NCBI RefSeq assembly: GCF_018613715.1
Contig: NZ_JAGGPT010000006.1
Coordinates: 310,001-374,000 of the forward strand
Direction: 5' to 3'
Length of the DNA: 64,000 nucleotides
Source: Chryseobacterium sp. ISL-6
Lineage (GTDB): Bacteria; Bacteroidota; Bacteroidia; Flavobacteriales; Weeksellaceae
Part shown: positions 26,098-34,474 of the stretch, piece by piece
Layout of the letters: each line of letters opens with the position of its first letter
How positions within the stretch are numbered: position 1 is the first letter of the stretch
The notes under the pieces: generated by a model
Databases searched by the model: none
What the model was told of the DNA's origin: nothing
Seen by the model: the letters and a program-made list of their open reading frames with translations, nothing else
Position numbers and translations under genes: made by a program

Positions 26098-26802
26098 ATG
26101 CTGTTAACGGAACTTACCCAGATCTTATTTGCACAAATTGCGACACCCGCAGTTGCCACAGACAATTTAGAATTTTCATTTTGGAAAATAATGTTCCATG
26201 GAGGAGCTTTCGCTAAGATAGTGATGGCCATTGTGTTACTTCTTGGTGTATTTTCTGTTTATCTGTTTTTTGAACGTTTTTTCTTTATTAAAAGATTATC
26301 GTCGAAAACAGATTCCAACTTTATGAATAATATTGAAGACTTTATAAAAGAAGGAAAAATTGAATCTGCTGCTGATTACTGCAAAAGGCAGAATTCACCC
26401 GAAGGTAGAATTTTGGAAAAAGGAATTTCAAGATTAGGACGTCCTGTGTCAGATATTGTAAGTGCAATGGAATCGCAGGCTCAGGTTGAAGTAGCCAATA
26501 TGGAGAAAAATCTAAATCTATTAGCTGTAGTTCCGAGTATTGCTCCTATGTTAGGACTTTTAGGAACTGTTATCGGGATGATTATAGCTTTCTTTAATCT
26601 ATCTCATGCAACAGGATCTTTCTCTCCAAAAACTCTTTCAGAAGGCATTTATACTGCGTTGGGACAAACGGCAGTTGGTTTAGCTGTAGCTATTCCTGCA
26701 AACTTTTTTTATAACATCCTTTTAACAAGGATTGATAAATTTGTACTGAAGACCCAGAATATGTCTGGAGAATTTTTAGATCTTATCAACAAACCTTTAT
26801 AA
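26098..26802 (+). CDS. exbB: ExbB/TolQ/MotA-family proton channel protein, 234 aa
   Basis: Inner-membrane proton channel that powers a TonB-type transducer. Three hydrophobic segments lie at about 37-58, 143-168 and 191-213. The hallmark cytoplasmic loop and channel motif LAVVPSIAPMLGLLGTVIGMI leads into the second segment, and ALGQTAVGLAVAIPANFFYN into the third, with the conserved Thr and Pro. The N-terminal region LFAQIATPAVATDNL is typical of Bacteroidota ExbB. It is followed by exbD (62-base gap) and a TonB-like gene in one operon. Confidence 0.95.
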   Translation: MLLTELTQILFAQIATPAVATDNLEFSFWKIMFHGGAFAKIVMAIVLLLGVFSVYLFFERFFFIKRLSSKTDSNFMNNIEDFIKEGKIESAADYCKRQNSPEGRILEKGISRLGRPVSDIVSAMESQAQVEVANMEKNLNLLAVVPSIAPMLGLLGTVIGMIIAFFNLSHATGSFSPKTLSEGIYTALGQTAVGLAVAIPANFFYNILLTRIDKFVLKTQNMSGEFLDLINKPL

Positions 26803-26863
26803 ATCTTTCTTATGAAACCGAAAGGTTCCATCTGACCATTTAAAAAAAAGTAAAAGTAAACAG

Positions 26864-27262
26864 ATGAAAATTCAAAGAAGAAATAAAGCGAATCCGGAAT
26901 TCAGTTTGGCAGCGATGACTGACGTTATTTTGCTGATGCTGATATTTTTTATGATCACTTCTTCAGCGGCCAACCAAAGTGCAATTGATGTTAAATTGCC
27001 AAAAACAACTTCCGTTGATGATAATATACCCAATCCACTGACTGTTAGTATAAAGCCTGATGGATCTTATTATGTAGATGATAAACCAGTGACTAAACAA
27101 CTGCTTGAACAAACTATTGTAAACAGTTTAGCCAATCAAAGCAATAAGTCGTTTACGATTCGTGCCGATGAAAATACATTACATAAAGATGTTGTTTTTG
27201 CAATGGAAATAGCTGAGAAATATAAATTCAACCTTGCGCTTGCAACAGTTAAAGATAAATAA
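26864..27262 (+). CDS. exbD: ExbD/TolR-family protein, 132 aa
   Basis: Membrane-anchored partner of ExbB. The N-terminal segment begins with basic residues, then FSLAAMTDVILLMLIFFMITSS, in which the channel aspartate (MTDV) is present. The periplasmic part contains KLPKTTSVDD, LTVSIKPDGSYYVDDKPV and the conserved IRADENTLHKDVVFAME motif. Complete and of normal length. With exbB and the TonB-like gene it gives a stand-alone energy-transduction set. Receptor partners (TonB-dependent transporters) are not in the window. Confidence 0.95.
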   Translation: MKIQRRNKANPEFSLAAMTDVILLMLIFFMITSSAANQSAIDVKLPKTTSVDDNIPNPLTVSIKPDGSYYVDDKPVTKQLLEQTIVNSLANQSNKSFTIRADENTLHKDVVFAMEIAEKYKFNLALATVKDK

Positions 27263-27289
27263 CCATTAGGTTGGTAAGTATTTAAAGAA

Positions 27290-28171
27290 ATGAAAAGTTA
27301 TATCGTAAACAAAAATGAGGAAACGAGAGATCGGATAAAAAGTGGAATACTTTCTATTCTGATATGGTCTGCAATTCTACTTTTTGTTTTTCTTTATAAA
27401 TTAAAACCCGAACAAGATAAAGAACCTGAAGTAATCACTACGATGTTGGTTAACTTTGGGGACAATCGAAATGGGAATGGGGTAGAAGAGCCGGCAGAGC
27501 AGGAAGGAAGTTTAGCCGCTAAAACAGAAGAAATCACTCCAGAACCTGTAGAAGCAGCGGTTCCGGAAACTAAAACAGTAGTAAAACCTGAGCCGGAGCC
27601 TGAGACGAAAAAATCAGAATCAAAGGAAAAAATTATTAAAGGAAATAATAAAAAAGTTAGTGTTCCAAAAAAGGAAGAATCTAAATCGAATAAAAAAGAA
27701 ACAACAAGCTCTTCTGCTTCCAAAAATACTAAAAAGGCCACTGCTACAACGGCTAATTCAAAAACAGGTAACGGAGATGGAAAAGGAAATGCAGCGATTG
27801 GAAATTTAATTAAAGGGAGAGGAACAAAAGCAGGAAGCCAAGGAACAGGAACAGGTATTGGAAATGCTGGAGATCCTTTAGGAGGAGATGGAAACGGAGA
27901 CAGTAAAGTAGGAATTGACAGAAAATTAGTAGGATATATACCCGGAACAATGGGCAGGGGTGGAGCACAGCCTCAACATAGCTGTACGGCAAGTGGTTCT
28001 GTTACCGTTGCTTATACAGTAGACAAAGCAGGAAATGTAGTCTCCGCAAGACGGGCAGGAGGAATATCTGATCCGTGTGTCTCTTCAACATCGGTAGCAT
28101 GGGTTAAAAAGTATGTGAAAGCTGAAAAAGCAAGTACCTCTTCAACAGGAACCTACAAAATTACATTCTAA
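27290..28171 (+). CDS. TonB-like energy transducer, 293 aa
   Basis: The protein has one N-terminal membrane anchor at about 18-37 (ILSILIWSAILLFVFLYKL), then a Pro/Glu/Lys-rich periplasmic spacer to residue 150, a Gly/Asn/Asp-rich flexible part, and a short C-terminal domain (CTASGSVTVAYTVDKAGNVVSARRAGGISDPCVSSTSV) that looks like a divergent TonB/TolA C-terminal fold. Two cysteines there may pair. It closes the exbB-exbD operon, as in other Bacteroidota where the TonB gene is part of the motor operon. The end GTYKITF is a beta strand. The receptor partners are unknown. Confidence 0.85.
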   Translation: MKSYIVNKNEETRDRIKSGILSILIWSAILLFVFLYKLKPEQDKEPEVITTMLVNFGDNRNGNGVEEPAEQEGSLAAKTEEITPEPVEAAVPETKTVVKPEPEPETKKSESKEKIIKGNNKKVSVPKKEESKSNKKETTSSSASKNTKKATATTANSKTGNGDGKGNAAIGNLIKGRGTKAGSQGTGTGIGNAGDPLGGDGNGDSKVGIDRKLVGYIPGTMGRGGAQPQHSCTASGSVTVAYTVDKAGNVVSARRAGGISDPCVSSTSVAWVKKYVKAEKASTSSTGTYKITF

Positions 28172-28177
28172 TATATA

Positions 28178-28216
28178 AAATAAAAAAAGCACTTTATTCA
28201 AGTGCTTTTTTTATTT
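28178..28216. terminator. bidirectional terminator overlapping the 3' end of the next gene
   Basis: Stem AAATAAAAAAAGCACTT/AAGTGCTTTTTTTATTT is a perfect inverted repeat with a five-base loop. It sits between the TonB-like gene and the convergent 130-aa gene and includes the latter's stop codon. Confidence 0.9.
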
Positions 28217-28586
28217 CGTTGATTCTATTTATAATGGGAAGTGCAAAAATTCCACTTGTCTGAAGATATAATTCATAAAACGTTTTTGCTTTGACAAGGA
28301 AATCAGTATTGTTGCTTTGTTTTCCTGTAAAGTAAAAAAGATTTCCCAGCATTTCATAATAATCTTTATGATCTCTTTCCTGTCTTTCGTTGACAATTGC
28401 AATGATTTCTTCTTTGGATTTTGAAGATATTTCTACGAAGTCTATTTTAAAAATATCCTTCATTAAGGAATCAAAATCCAATTCTTTCTGCATTAAGCTT
28501 TCTTCCGGTTTATCTAAAATAAGTTTTTCGAGTGCTTGGGTTAACTGGCGGATGAGTCTTAATGTGAATTCTTTATCTGTTATCAT
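28194..28586 (-). CDS. hypothetical helical protein, 130 aa
   Basis: Not recognised with confidence. It is wholly helical and charged, with no signal peptide or membrane segment. It opens MITDKEFTLRLIRQLTQALEKLI and holds a heptad-like Leu/Ile pattern, and the last 60 residues (YYEMLGNLFYFTGKQSNN, FYELYLQTSGIF) read like one or two TPR-type helical hairpins. It is located between the nucleoside-transporter-like gene, which lies 47 bases upstream, and the terminator. Co-transcription with the upstream gene is likely. Function is unknown. Confidence 0.7.
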   Translation of the reverse strand: MITDKEFTLRLIRQLTQALEKLILDKPEESLMQKELDFDSLMKDIFKIDFVEISSKSKEEIIAIVNERQERDHKDYYEMLGNLFYFTGKQSNNTDFLVKAKTFYELYLQTSGIFALPIINRINEIKKALE

Positions 28587-28633
28587 ATTCTGGTTTTTTG
28601 TTGCAAGTTGTTAGAAGGTTGTTTTTAGTTTTG

Positions 28634-30037
28634 TTATGCGAAAAATAAATAGGCTAACGCAATAGAAGTGATAACACCTACCAGATCCGCCAAAAGCATG
28701 GCAATTACAGCATATCTTGTGTTTTTAACGGCTACGGCTCCAAAATAAACTGCAATCACGTAAAATGTAGTGTCTGAGCTTCCCTGAAGAACAGCGGCTA
28801 ATTTTCCCTGGAAGCTATCTGCCCCAAAAGTAGACATGGTGTCAACCATCATTCCGCGAGCTCCGGAACCAGAGAGAGGCTTAATTAAAGCAGTTGGCAG
28901 TCCGTCGACAAATCTTGCATCTAAATTCGCTGCATTAGCAACCCATTTCATTCCGTCTATAATCACATCAAAAACGCCGGAAGTTCTTAGGAGTGATATC
29001 GCAATCAACATTCCGACTAAATAAGGGATGATTTTCACACAGGTGGTAAAGCCTTCTTTTGCGCCGTCTATAAAAGCATCAAATACATTGATCTTTTTGT
29101 AGACTGCTCCAAGAACAATAGCTAAAAATATAAAGAGAATCAATCCGTTACTAAGGATTTTACTGAATGTATCTAATTCATCTTTGCTTAATTGGACAAG
29201 ATATAAAACCAAAAGTCCGATAATAGCAGAAATTCCTCCTACATAGGCAATTACAACCGGACGTAGTAAATTGATCTTCTGATATAAGGAAACAATGATC
29301 ATTGCTGCCAATGTTGCTGTAAAAGTAGCAATCATACAGGGAAGAAAGATATCAGTCGGTGTTTTTGATCCCATCGAAGCTCTGATGGCAATAATAGAAA
29401 CCGGAATCAGCGTCATTCCACCTGCGTGGAGACAAAGAAACATGATCTGAGAATTGCTTGCCGTATCTTTATTGGGATTTAAGGTCTGTAAACTTTCCAT
29501 TGCTTTTAAACCAAATGGCGTAGCAGCATTATCAAGACCTAAAAGGTTAGCACTAAAATTCATTAGCATATGCCCAAATGCTGGGTGATTCTTGGGAATA
29601 TCAGGAAATAATTTCGAAAAAAATGGTTGAATCAACCTACTTAACAAATTAATTCCACCTGCCTTTTCTGCAATACTCATAAAACCCATAAACAGGGTCA
29701 TGATGCCGATCAGTCCAATGCATATTTTCACAGCTGTTTCTGCAGTGCCAATGACTCCATCTGCCTCCTGAACACGGTAAACTTTTACATTTTGTTTTAA
29801 TGAATCTGCTTTATAATGAATTCTGTTATCTGCGAAATCAGATTTCTTCATCAGGCTATCTCCGATGATTGGGGAGAGCGTGTTCATCTTTTGTGTTGCA
29901 ATCTGTACAGTATCTCCTCCTTTTCCAACTACCATATCGTTGAAAATAGTATTATAATGACCTGAAGAAATATATTTTATACTTGCAATAGCAATAGCTA
30001 TAATAATGAAAGCGGACCAAATTCTGCTGAGAACCAT
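28634..30037 (-). CDS. SpmA-SpmB-like fused nucleoside-recognition (Gate) membrane protein, 467 aa
   Basis: A polytopic inner-membrane protein with two nucleoside-recognition Gate domains, resembling Bacillus SpmA and SpmB fused in one chain. The first Gate domain contains HPAFGHMLMNFSANLLGLDNAATPFGLKAM, a very typical SpmA segment (residues about 150-190). The second holds ALIKPLSGSGARGMMVDTM and QGSSDTTFYVIAVYFGAV, typical of SpmB (about 385-430). The first helix is preceded by a periplasmic-facing insert around 30-100. SpmA/SpmB act in spore dehydration in Bacillus; the non-sporing role here is unknown, perhaps small-molecule transport. No partner is visible beyond the helical 130-aa protein. 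Confidence 0.88.
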   Translation of the reverse strand: MVLSRIWSAFIIIAIAIASIKYISSGHYNTIFNDMVVGKGGDTVQIATQKMNTLSPIIGDSLMKKSDFADNRIHYKADSLKQNVKVYRVQEADGVIGTAETAVKICIGLIGIMTLFMGFMSIAEKAGGINLLSRLIQPFFSKLFPDIPKNHPAFGHMLMNFSANLLGLDNAATPFGLKAMESLQTLNPNKDTASNSQIMFLCLHAGGMTLIPVSIIAIRASMGSKTPTDIFLPCMIATFTATLAAMIIVSLYQKINLLRPVVIAYVGGISAIIGLLVLYLVQLSKDELDTFSKILSNGLILFIFLAIVLGAVYKKINVFDAFIDGAKEGFTTCVKIIPYLVGMLIAISLLRTSGVFDVIIDGMKWVANAANLDARFVDGLPTALIKPLSGSGARGMMVDTMSTFGADSFQGKLAAVLQGSSDTTFYVIAVYFGAVAVKNTRYAVIAMLLADLVGVITSIALAYLFFA

Positions 30038-30192
30038 TTGATTGAATTAAAATTTAAGAAAAGATAATAAATTATATGTAAAACTATTTAAACTTTTGCT
30101 TTTTTGAAATACTAAGATTCAATAAGTTATTAGGAGATCAAAATGATTCATCTAAACTTAAGTTCTTAAAAGCCTGTAATAGGTTGATAAAA

Positions 30193-30705
30193 CTATTTTT
30201 CATCAAGATAGACCAAATATCCCTCAAAATCATCATCGAGATTTTTAAGAACTTTGGCATCATTCATCTTTTCAATCAGAGCATCTATAAAGAAACTTTT
30301 TTCAAAAAACTGACGGTGGATACCAGGGAGAATTTCCATAAAATAATCCATTCCGATTTTATTATTATGAAGATCCATTTTTGTTTCTAATGGTTTGTTG
30401 GGAAACAATTCTTCGTGTAAATCTGTTATTCTTTTACAAAAGTCGAGTGCTTTTTGAGGTGAGGAAATTTTAGAACAATACATGATAATAAAACAGCACC
30501 ACAAGGCATGTCTGAATGCATTTCCTATTCCATTATTGGAAGCTGTATCGGGAAACCGTTTTTGAGCAATAGTAAAAGCTTTGACGGTAGCATGAAAACT
30601 TAATATAGAAAACAAAGGATGTGGTAAGACAAGTGATAAAAGACGAAGAATCTTTTTAAAACTCATTGTCCGAATCGTACTGAAAAATATCTTAAAAGTT
30701 CTCAT
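30193..30705 (-). CDS. DUF6973-like protein, 170 aa
   Basis: Unknown function. The sequence has a helical core with the motif NNGIGNAFRHALWCCFI followed by CKRITDLHEEL and METKMDLHNNKIGM-type His/Asp-rich spots, the pattern of the DUF6973 family. The conserved His, Asp and Glu could bind metal, but no activity is known. An N-terminal basic helix of about 20 residues (FKIFFSTIRTMSFKKILRLLSLV) is amphipathic. The start ATG at 30705 follows directly on a terminator, and the next 155 bases before the upstream gene's stop hold no gene. The start could also be the internal ATG at 30666. Confidence 0.65.
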   Translation of the reverse strand: MRTFKIFFSTIRTMSFKKILRLLSLVLPHPLFSILSFHATVKAFTIAQKRFPDTASNNGIGNAFRHALWCCFIIMYCSKISSPQKALDFCKRITDLHEELFPNKPLETKMDLHNNKIGMDYFMEILPGIHRQFFEKSFFIDALIEKMNDAKVLKNLDDDFEGYLVYLDEK

Positions 30706-30738
30706 AAATAAAAATCTCTCCCTAATTAGAGAGAGATT
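30706..30738 (-). terminator. terminator after accD
   Basis: On the minus strand AATCTCTC pairs with GAGAGATT and is followed by TTTATTT, ending just before the start of the 170-aa gene. Confidence 0.75.
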
Positions 30739-30759
30739 ATATTGTTTTTGTTACAAATT

Positions 30760-31614
30760 TTAAGCATGTACTGCTAATAAATTTACTGTTTTAGCAACAA
30801 CATCTTTAATCTCGGTTCTTTTTACGATAAAGTCCACAAAACCTTTTTCCTGAAGGAATTCTGAGGTTTGGAAGCCTTCTGGTAAATCTCTACCAATCGT
30901 TTCACGGATAACTCTTGGTCCCGCAAAACCGATTAAAGCTTTAGGTTCAGCCATAATAATATCGGCTGTCATTGCAAAAGAAGCCGTAATACCTCCAAAA
31001 GTAGGATCACATAAATAAGCAATATATAAAAGACCTGCTTCTGAAAGTTGAGCTAATTTAGCCTGTACTTTTGCCAGTTGCATTAGAGAATAAGTTGCCT
31101 CCTGCATTCTAGCACCTCCAGACTGACAAATGATCATATAAGGAAGTTTATGAGCAATACAGTAATCTACAGCTCTCCTGATTTTTTCACCCATTACAGA
31201 ACCTAATGATCCCCCAATAAAAGCAAAGTCCATACAAGAAACTACCATTTGAGTTCCATTTACAGTTCCTACTGCATTTCTGATAGAATCCGTAAGTTTT
31301 GTTTTTGCTCTTACTTCTTTTAAACGGTCTACGTAAGGCTTTGTATCTTTAAAGTTTAGGATGTCTATACTTTCAACATTAGCATCTAGTTCAGTGAATT
31401 TACCTTCATCAAAAAGGATATCAAAAAATTCTGCACTTCCTATTCTTACATGAAACCCATCTTCAGGAGAAACGTAATTATTTTTCTTAAGCTCCTCGTG
31501 TTCTACTACTTTTCCTGATGGAGTTTGGTGCCAAAGCCCCTTAGGAACATCCTTTTTTTCATCAGTAGAAGTGGTAATGTTTTTAGCTTTTCTTTTAAAC
31601 CAGTCGAATGCCAT
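30760..31614 (-). CDS. accD: acetyl-CoA carboxylase carboxyltransferase beta subunit, 284 aa
   Basis: Carboxyltransferase beta subunit that, with AccA and biotin carboxyl carrier protein, makes malonyl-CoA. The crotonase-fold core is intact: GSLGSVMGEKI, MIICQSGGARMQEATYSLMQLAK, DPTFGGITASFA, and ALIGFAGPRVI. In E. coli AccD the N-terminal region is a four-cysteine zinc ribbon; here that region reads GLWHQTPSGKVVEHEELKKN then YVSPEDGFH, with no cysteine at any of the four positions. The rest is conserved. It lies 80 bases downstream of the aldolase gene on the same strand. Terminator downstream. Most likely functional without zinc. Confidence 0.94.
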   Translation of the reverse strand: MAFDWFKRKAKNITTSTDEKKDVPKGLWHQTPSGKVVEHEELKKNNYVSPEDGFHVRIGSAEFFDILFDEGKFTELDANVESIDILNFKDTKPYVDRLKEVRAKTKLTDSIRNAVGTVNGTQMVVSCMDFAFIGGSLGSVMGEKIRRAVDYCIAHKLPYMIICQSGGARMQEATYSLMQLAKVQAKLAQLSEAGLLYIAYLCDPTFGGITASFAMTADIIMAEPKALIGFAGPRVIRETIGRDLPEGFQTSEFLQEKGFVDFIVKRTEIKDVVAKTVNLLAVHA

Positions 31615-31694
31615 TTATAAAATTTTAGATTTAGACTTTGGATTAGTTAGATTTTAAAAAAGTTATTTAAAATCTAAAATCCAAAATTTATAAT

Positions 31695-32765
31695 TTATTT
31701 AAGCGTATTTACGTTATTTAAATCTTCAAAAGCTTTAACCAATCTTGTAGAGAAAGTTTCCTCACCTTTTCTTACCCAAACTCTTGGATCATAGAATTTC
31801 TTGTTAGGCTTTTCCTCTCCCTCAGGGTTTCCGATTTGAGATCTTAAATATTCAATATTGTTTACCATATAATCTCTTACGCCTTCTGTATAAGCGAATT
31901 GAAGATCTGTGTCGATATTCATTTTGATAACACCATAATCAATAGCTTCTCTGATCTCTTCTAAAGTAGAACCAGAACCTCCATGGAATACAAAGTTTAC
32001 AGGTTTATCAGCTGTTCCGAATTTCTCCTGAACAAATTTCTGAGAATTATCTAATATTTTTGGTGTAAGAACCACATTTCCTGGTTTATATACTCCATGT
32101 ACGTTCCCAAAAGCAGCAGCGATAGTAAAGTTGTCAGAAACAGCTTTTAATTTTTCATATGTATAAGCTACATCTTCTGGTTGAGTATATAATTTAGAGT
32201 TGTCTACATCAGAATTGTCAACACCATCTTCTTCTCCTCCTGTTACACCAATCTCAACCTCTAAAGTCATTTTCATTTTAGCCATTCTTTCGAAATATCT
32301 GGCAGAAACTTCAATGTTTTCTTCTAAAGGCTCCTCAGAAAGATCCAACATGTGAGATGAATAAAGAGATTTTCCTGTTAATTTAAAGAATTCCTCATTA
32401 GCATCCATTATACCATCAATCCATGGCAATAATTTTTTTGCACAGTGGTCTGTATGTAAAATTACAGTAGCTCCGTAAGCTTCAGCTAAAGTATGAATAT
32501 GTTTTGCTCCGGCAATTGCTCCTAATACAGCAGCTTTTTGTCCGTCGTTGCTTAATCCTTTTCCTGCATTGAAAGCAGCTCCACCATTTGAAAACTGAAT
32601 AATAACAGGAGAATTTAATTTTGCTGCAGTCTCCATAACAGCGTTTACATTGCTAGAACCGATAACGTTTACAGCTGGTAACGCAAATTTATTTTCTTTA
32701 GCATACTGAAAAATATCAGTAACTAATTGACCTGTGGCAACTCCTGCCGGAAAAATTCTGCTCAT
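31695..32765 (-). CDS. fbaA: class II fructose-bisphosphate aldolase, 356 aa
   Basis: Cleaves fructose-1,6-bisphosphate to DHAP and glyceraldehyde-3-phosphate in glycolysis and gluconeogenesis. Zinc-binding and active-site segments are ILHTDHCAKKLLPW (His, catalytic Asp), SSHMLDLSEEPLEEN, EVEIGVTGGEEDGVD, AAAFGNVHGVY, FVFHGGSGST and VIKMNIDTDLQFAYT. The extra length and the loop YDPRVWVRKGEE are those of the FbaA (class IIA) type. Full length. Its start ATG at 32765 is preceded by 70 AT-rich bases after nadK. Expected to be strongly expressed. Confidence 0.97.
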   Translation of the reverse strand: MSRIFPAGVATGQLVTDIFQYAKENKFALPAVNVIGSSNVNAVMETAAKLNSPVIIQFSNGGAAFNAGKGLSNDGQKAAVLGAIAGAKHIHTLAEAYGATVILHTDHCAKKLLPWIDGIMDANEEFFKLTGKSLYSSHMLDLSEEPLEENIEVSARYFERMAKMKMTLEVEIGVTGGEEDGVDNSDVDNSKLYTQPEDVAYTYEKLKAVSDNFTIAAAFGNVHGVYKPGNVVLTPKILDNSQKFVQEKFGTADKPVNFVFHGGSGSTLEEIREAIDYGVIKMNIDTDLQFAYTEGVRDYMVNNIEYLRSQIGNPEGEEKPNKKFYDPRVWVRKGEETFSTRLVKAFEDLNNVNTLK

Positions 32766-32835
32766 GTTTTACTTTTTAAAAATATTATTAGGTGTTTGTA
32801 AAGTTGTTGTAAAGGTAAGAAATTTTGCTTAATTG

Positions 32836-33702
32836 CTAATTTCTTTTATCCCGTCCCCAGAGTAGTTTTTGGCGGATGGTTTCGTAGAAACTTAAGTTGT
32901 TAGGTTGAACCAAAAGGATCTGAAAATCAGCCTTTTTGATGACGATTTCTTTATCTGTTTCTATATGTATCAATCTTGAATCCAAAGAAAGAGAGTATTG
33001 GGATACCCGGCTTTCTACTTTAAATTTTATTTCTACCCGATCATTAACCACCAAAGGTCTCACATTCAAATTGTGAGGAGCAATAGGAGTAATGACAAAG
33101 TTTTCGTTATTGGGAGAGATAATTGGTCCGCCACAACTTAAAGAATAAGCAGTAGAACCAGTAGGTGTAGAAACAATAACCCCGTCTCCCCAGAATACAT
33201 TTAGAAATTCATCGTTTATAAAAGAATCTACAGTAATCATTGATGTGGTTTCCTTTCTTGAAACAGTGACATCATTCAAAGCATATGGGAAAAATTCATC
33301 TGATCTTGGTGAAACTACTTCAATTACAGAACGGCGACTGGTTTTTACATCTCCTTTTAAGATGGCATCCAGTTCCTTGAAAGCTTCTTCTTTAGTAAAA
33401 CTTGCTAAAAAACCCAGCCTTCCTGTATTTACCCCAACAATAGGGATTTCAAGGTCTTCAATAAAAGTAAGTGAATTTACAATAGTTCCATCACCTCCAA
33501 AAGTGAAGAAAAGGTCTACTTCTTTATCTATAAGATCCTGCTTATTGTTAAATGTTTCGAAAATTTTTGAAAACTGAAGAGCTTCAGCCATTTCATCATA
33601 CAAAACAGATTTTACACCTCTGCCTTCAAGTTCTGAAACAAATTTGCTTAAATATAAAAAAGTATCGAGATCTTTTTTTTGAGAATATATAGCTGCCTTC
33701 AT
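32836..33702 (-). CDS. nadK: NAD kinase, 288 aa
   Basis: Phosphorylates NAD to NADP with ATP in the cytoplasm. The catalytic signature FTFGGDGTIVNSL is near residues 67-79. GVNTGRLGFLASF, the GDGVIVSTPTGSTAYSLSCGGPI segment, and APHNLNVRPLVV complete the family pattern. Full length. The ATG at 33702 lies one base after the stop of the CBS-domain gene, so the two are translationally coupled; CBS domains bind adenosine nucleotides, which would fit control near NAD(P) metabolism, though that link is inference. Confidence 0.96.
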   Translation of the reverse strand: MKAAIYSQKKDLDTFLYLSKFVSELEGRGVKSVLYDEMAEALQFSKIFETFNNKQDLIDKEVDLFFTFGGDGTIVNSLTFIEDLEIPIVGVNTGRLGFLASFTKEEAFKELDAILKGDVKTSRRSVIEVVSPRSDEFFPYALNDVTVSRKETTSMITVDSFINDEFLNVFWGDGVIVSTPTGSTAYSLSCGGPIISPNNENFVITPIAPHNLNVRPLVVNDRVEIKFKVESRVSQYSLSLDSRLIHIETDKEIVIKKADFQILLVQPNNLSFYETIRQKLLWGRDKRN

Positions 33703-33703
33703 G

Positions 33704-34354
33704 TTATATTTCTATAAATTTTTGGAAAAAACCAAATCGGTCTTTAAACAGATCGGTCTTTTCATCAGAATAGAATTTTTCAACAATTCTGTAATCATAT
33801 CGATCAAAAGTTGCATCAATAGACGCCAGATTTTCATTGCTGATCTTAATGGTAACACGAACAACCTCTTCAGACATAAAACTGATAAAACCACCATAAA
33901 ACTTTGAATTGTTGCTTTCCACAATATTGGCAATTTCAGTCATCGAATATTTTCTCGCCGGAGCTTCTACCGTGAGAATGGCCCCAGATTCTGAAAATAA
34001 AGGATAGCGTGACATATCTTGAAAAACATCTTCACAGGTGATATATCCCAAATATTTTTCTGTCTTACTGATTACAGGGATCACATTGGAATTGAACGTG
34101 TAAAACAAACGGATACTGTCCATGATATTGTTATCTTCAAGAATAGCAAATCGCTCAACCTGATGCTCAAGATCTTTTAACGTTCCTTCTGTCTCATGAA
34201 GAAAGTCTTTAGCAATAGCCCCATAAAAGTGATGGGATTTTTTAATGAAAATATGGGTATATCCAAAATCTTCTAATGTACTTCTTGCTGATTCTATTGA
34301 GTCAGTCAGGCTAAAACACGGGAAATCCTTTGAGATATAGTCCTTGATAAACAT
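33704..34354 (-). CDS. CBS-domain protein with ACT-like end, 216 aa
   Basis: The first 130 residues form a CBS pair (DYISKDFPCFSLTDSIESARSTLEDFGYTHIFI, then IPVISKTEKYLGYITCEDVF), which usually binds adenine nucleotides. The last 80 residues (AILTVEAPARKYSMTEIANIVESNNSKFYGGFISF) resemble an ACT domain that binds a small ligand and dimerises. No enzyme or channel part is attached, so it is a stand-alone sensor. Located one base before nadK; in many Bacteroidota a CBS protein is encoded immediately upstream of nadK. It may control NAD kinase or a neighbour, but this is not proven. Confidence 0.85.
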   Translation of the reverse strand: MFIKDYISKDFPCFSLTDSIESARSTLEDFGYTHIFIKKSHHFYGAIAKDFLHETEGTLKDLEHQVERFAILEDNNIMDSIRLFYTFNSNVIPVISKTEKYLGYITCEDVFQDMSRYPLFSESGAILTVEAPARKYSMTEIANIVESNNSKFYGGFISFMSEEVVRVTIKISNENLASIDATFDRYDYRIVEKFYSDEKTDLFKDRFGFFQKFIEI

Positions 34355-34438
34355 TGTGCTAATTTATAAAAAATTAAACGAAACTGTTTTGTAATATTCG
34401 GTTTTTTTTTCGGAAAAATAAAAAATGCGAACCAAAAA

Positions 34439-34469
34439 TTTGTTTGTAAATAAAAAAAAATTATCTTTG
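34439..34469 (+). promoter_or_regulatory. full Bacteroidota promoter TTTG-N19-TATCTTTG on the plus strand
   Basis: TTTG at 34439-34442, a 19-base spacer, then TATCTTTG at 34462-34469. This is the best full match to the Bacteroidota consensus seen in the window, yet no plus-strand protein gene follows before 35753. Confidence 0.65.
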
Positions 34470-34474
34470 TCGCC

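Noticed and set aside
27394..27741. Ser/Phe-rich minus-strand frame inside the TonB-like gene
   Set aside because: It is the complement of the Lys/Glu/Pro-rich spacer; low-complexity coding DNA gives long antisense frames.
31615..31694. Inverted AT-rich repeats between fbaA and accD as a regulatory element
   Set aside because: The AAATCTAAAAT arms are low complexity and could form by chance in this AT-rich DNA; no U-run or known motif supports a role.
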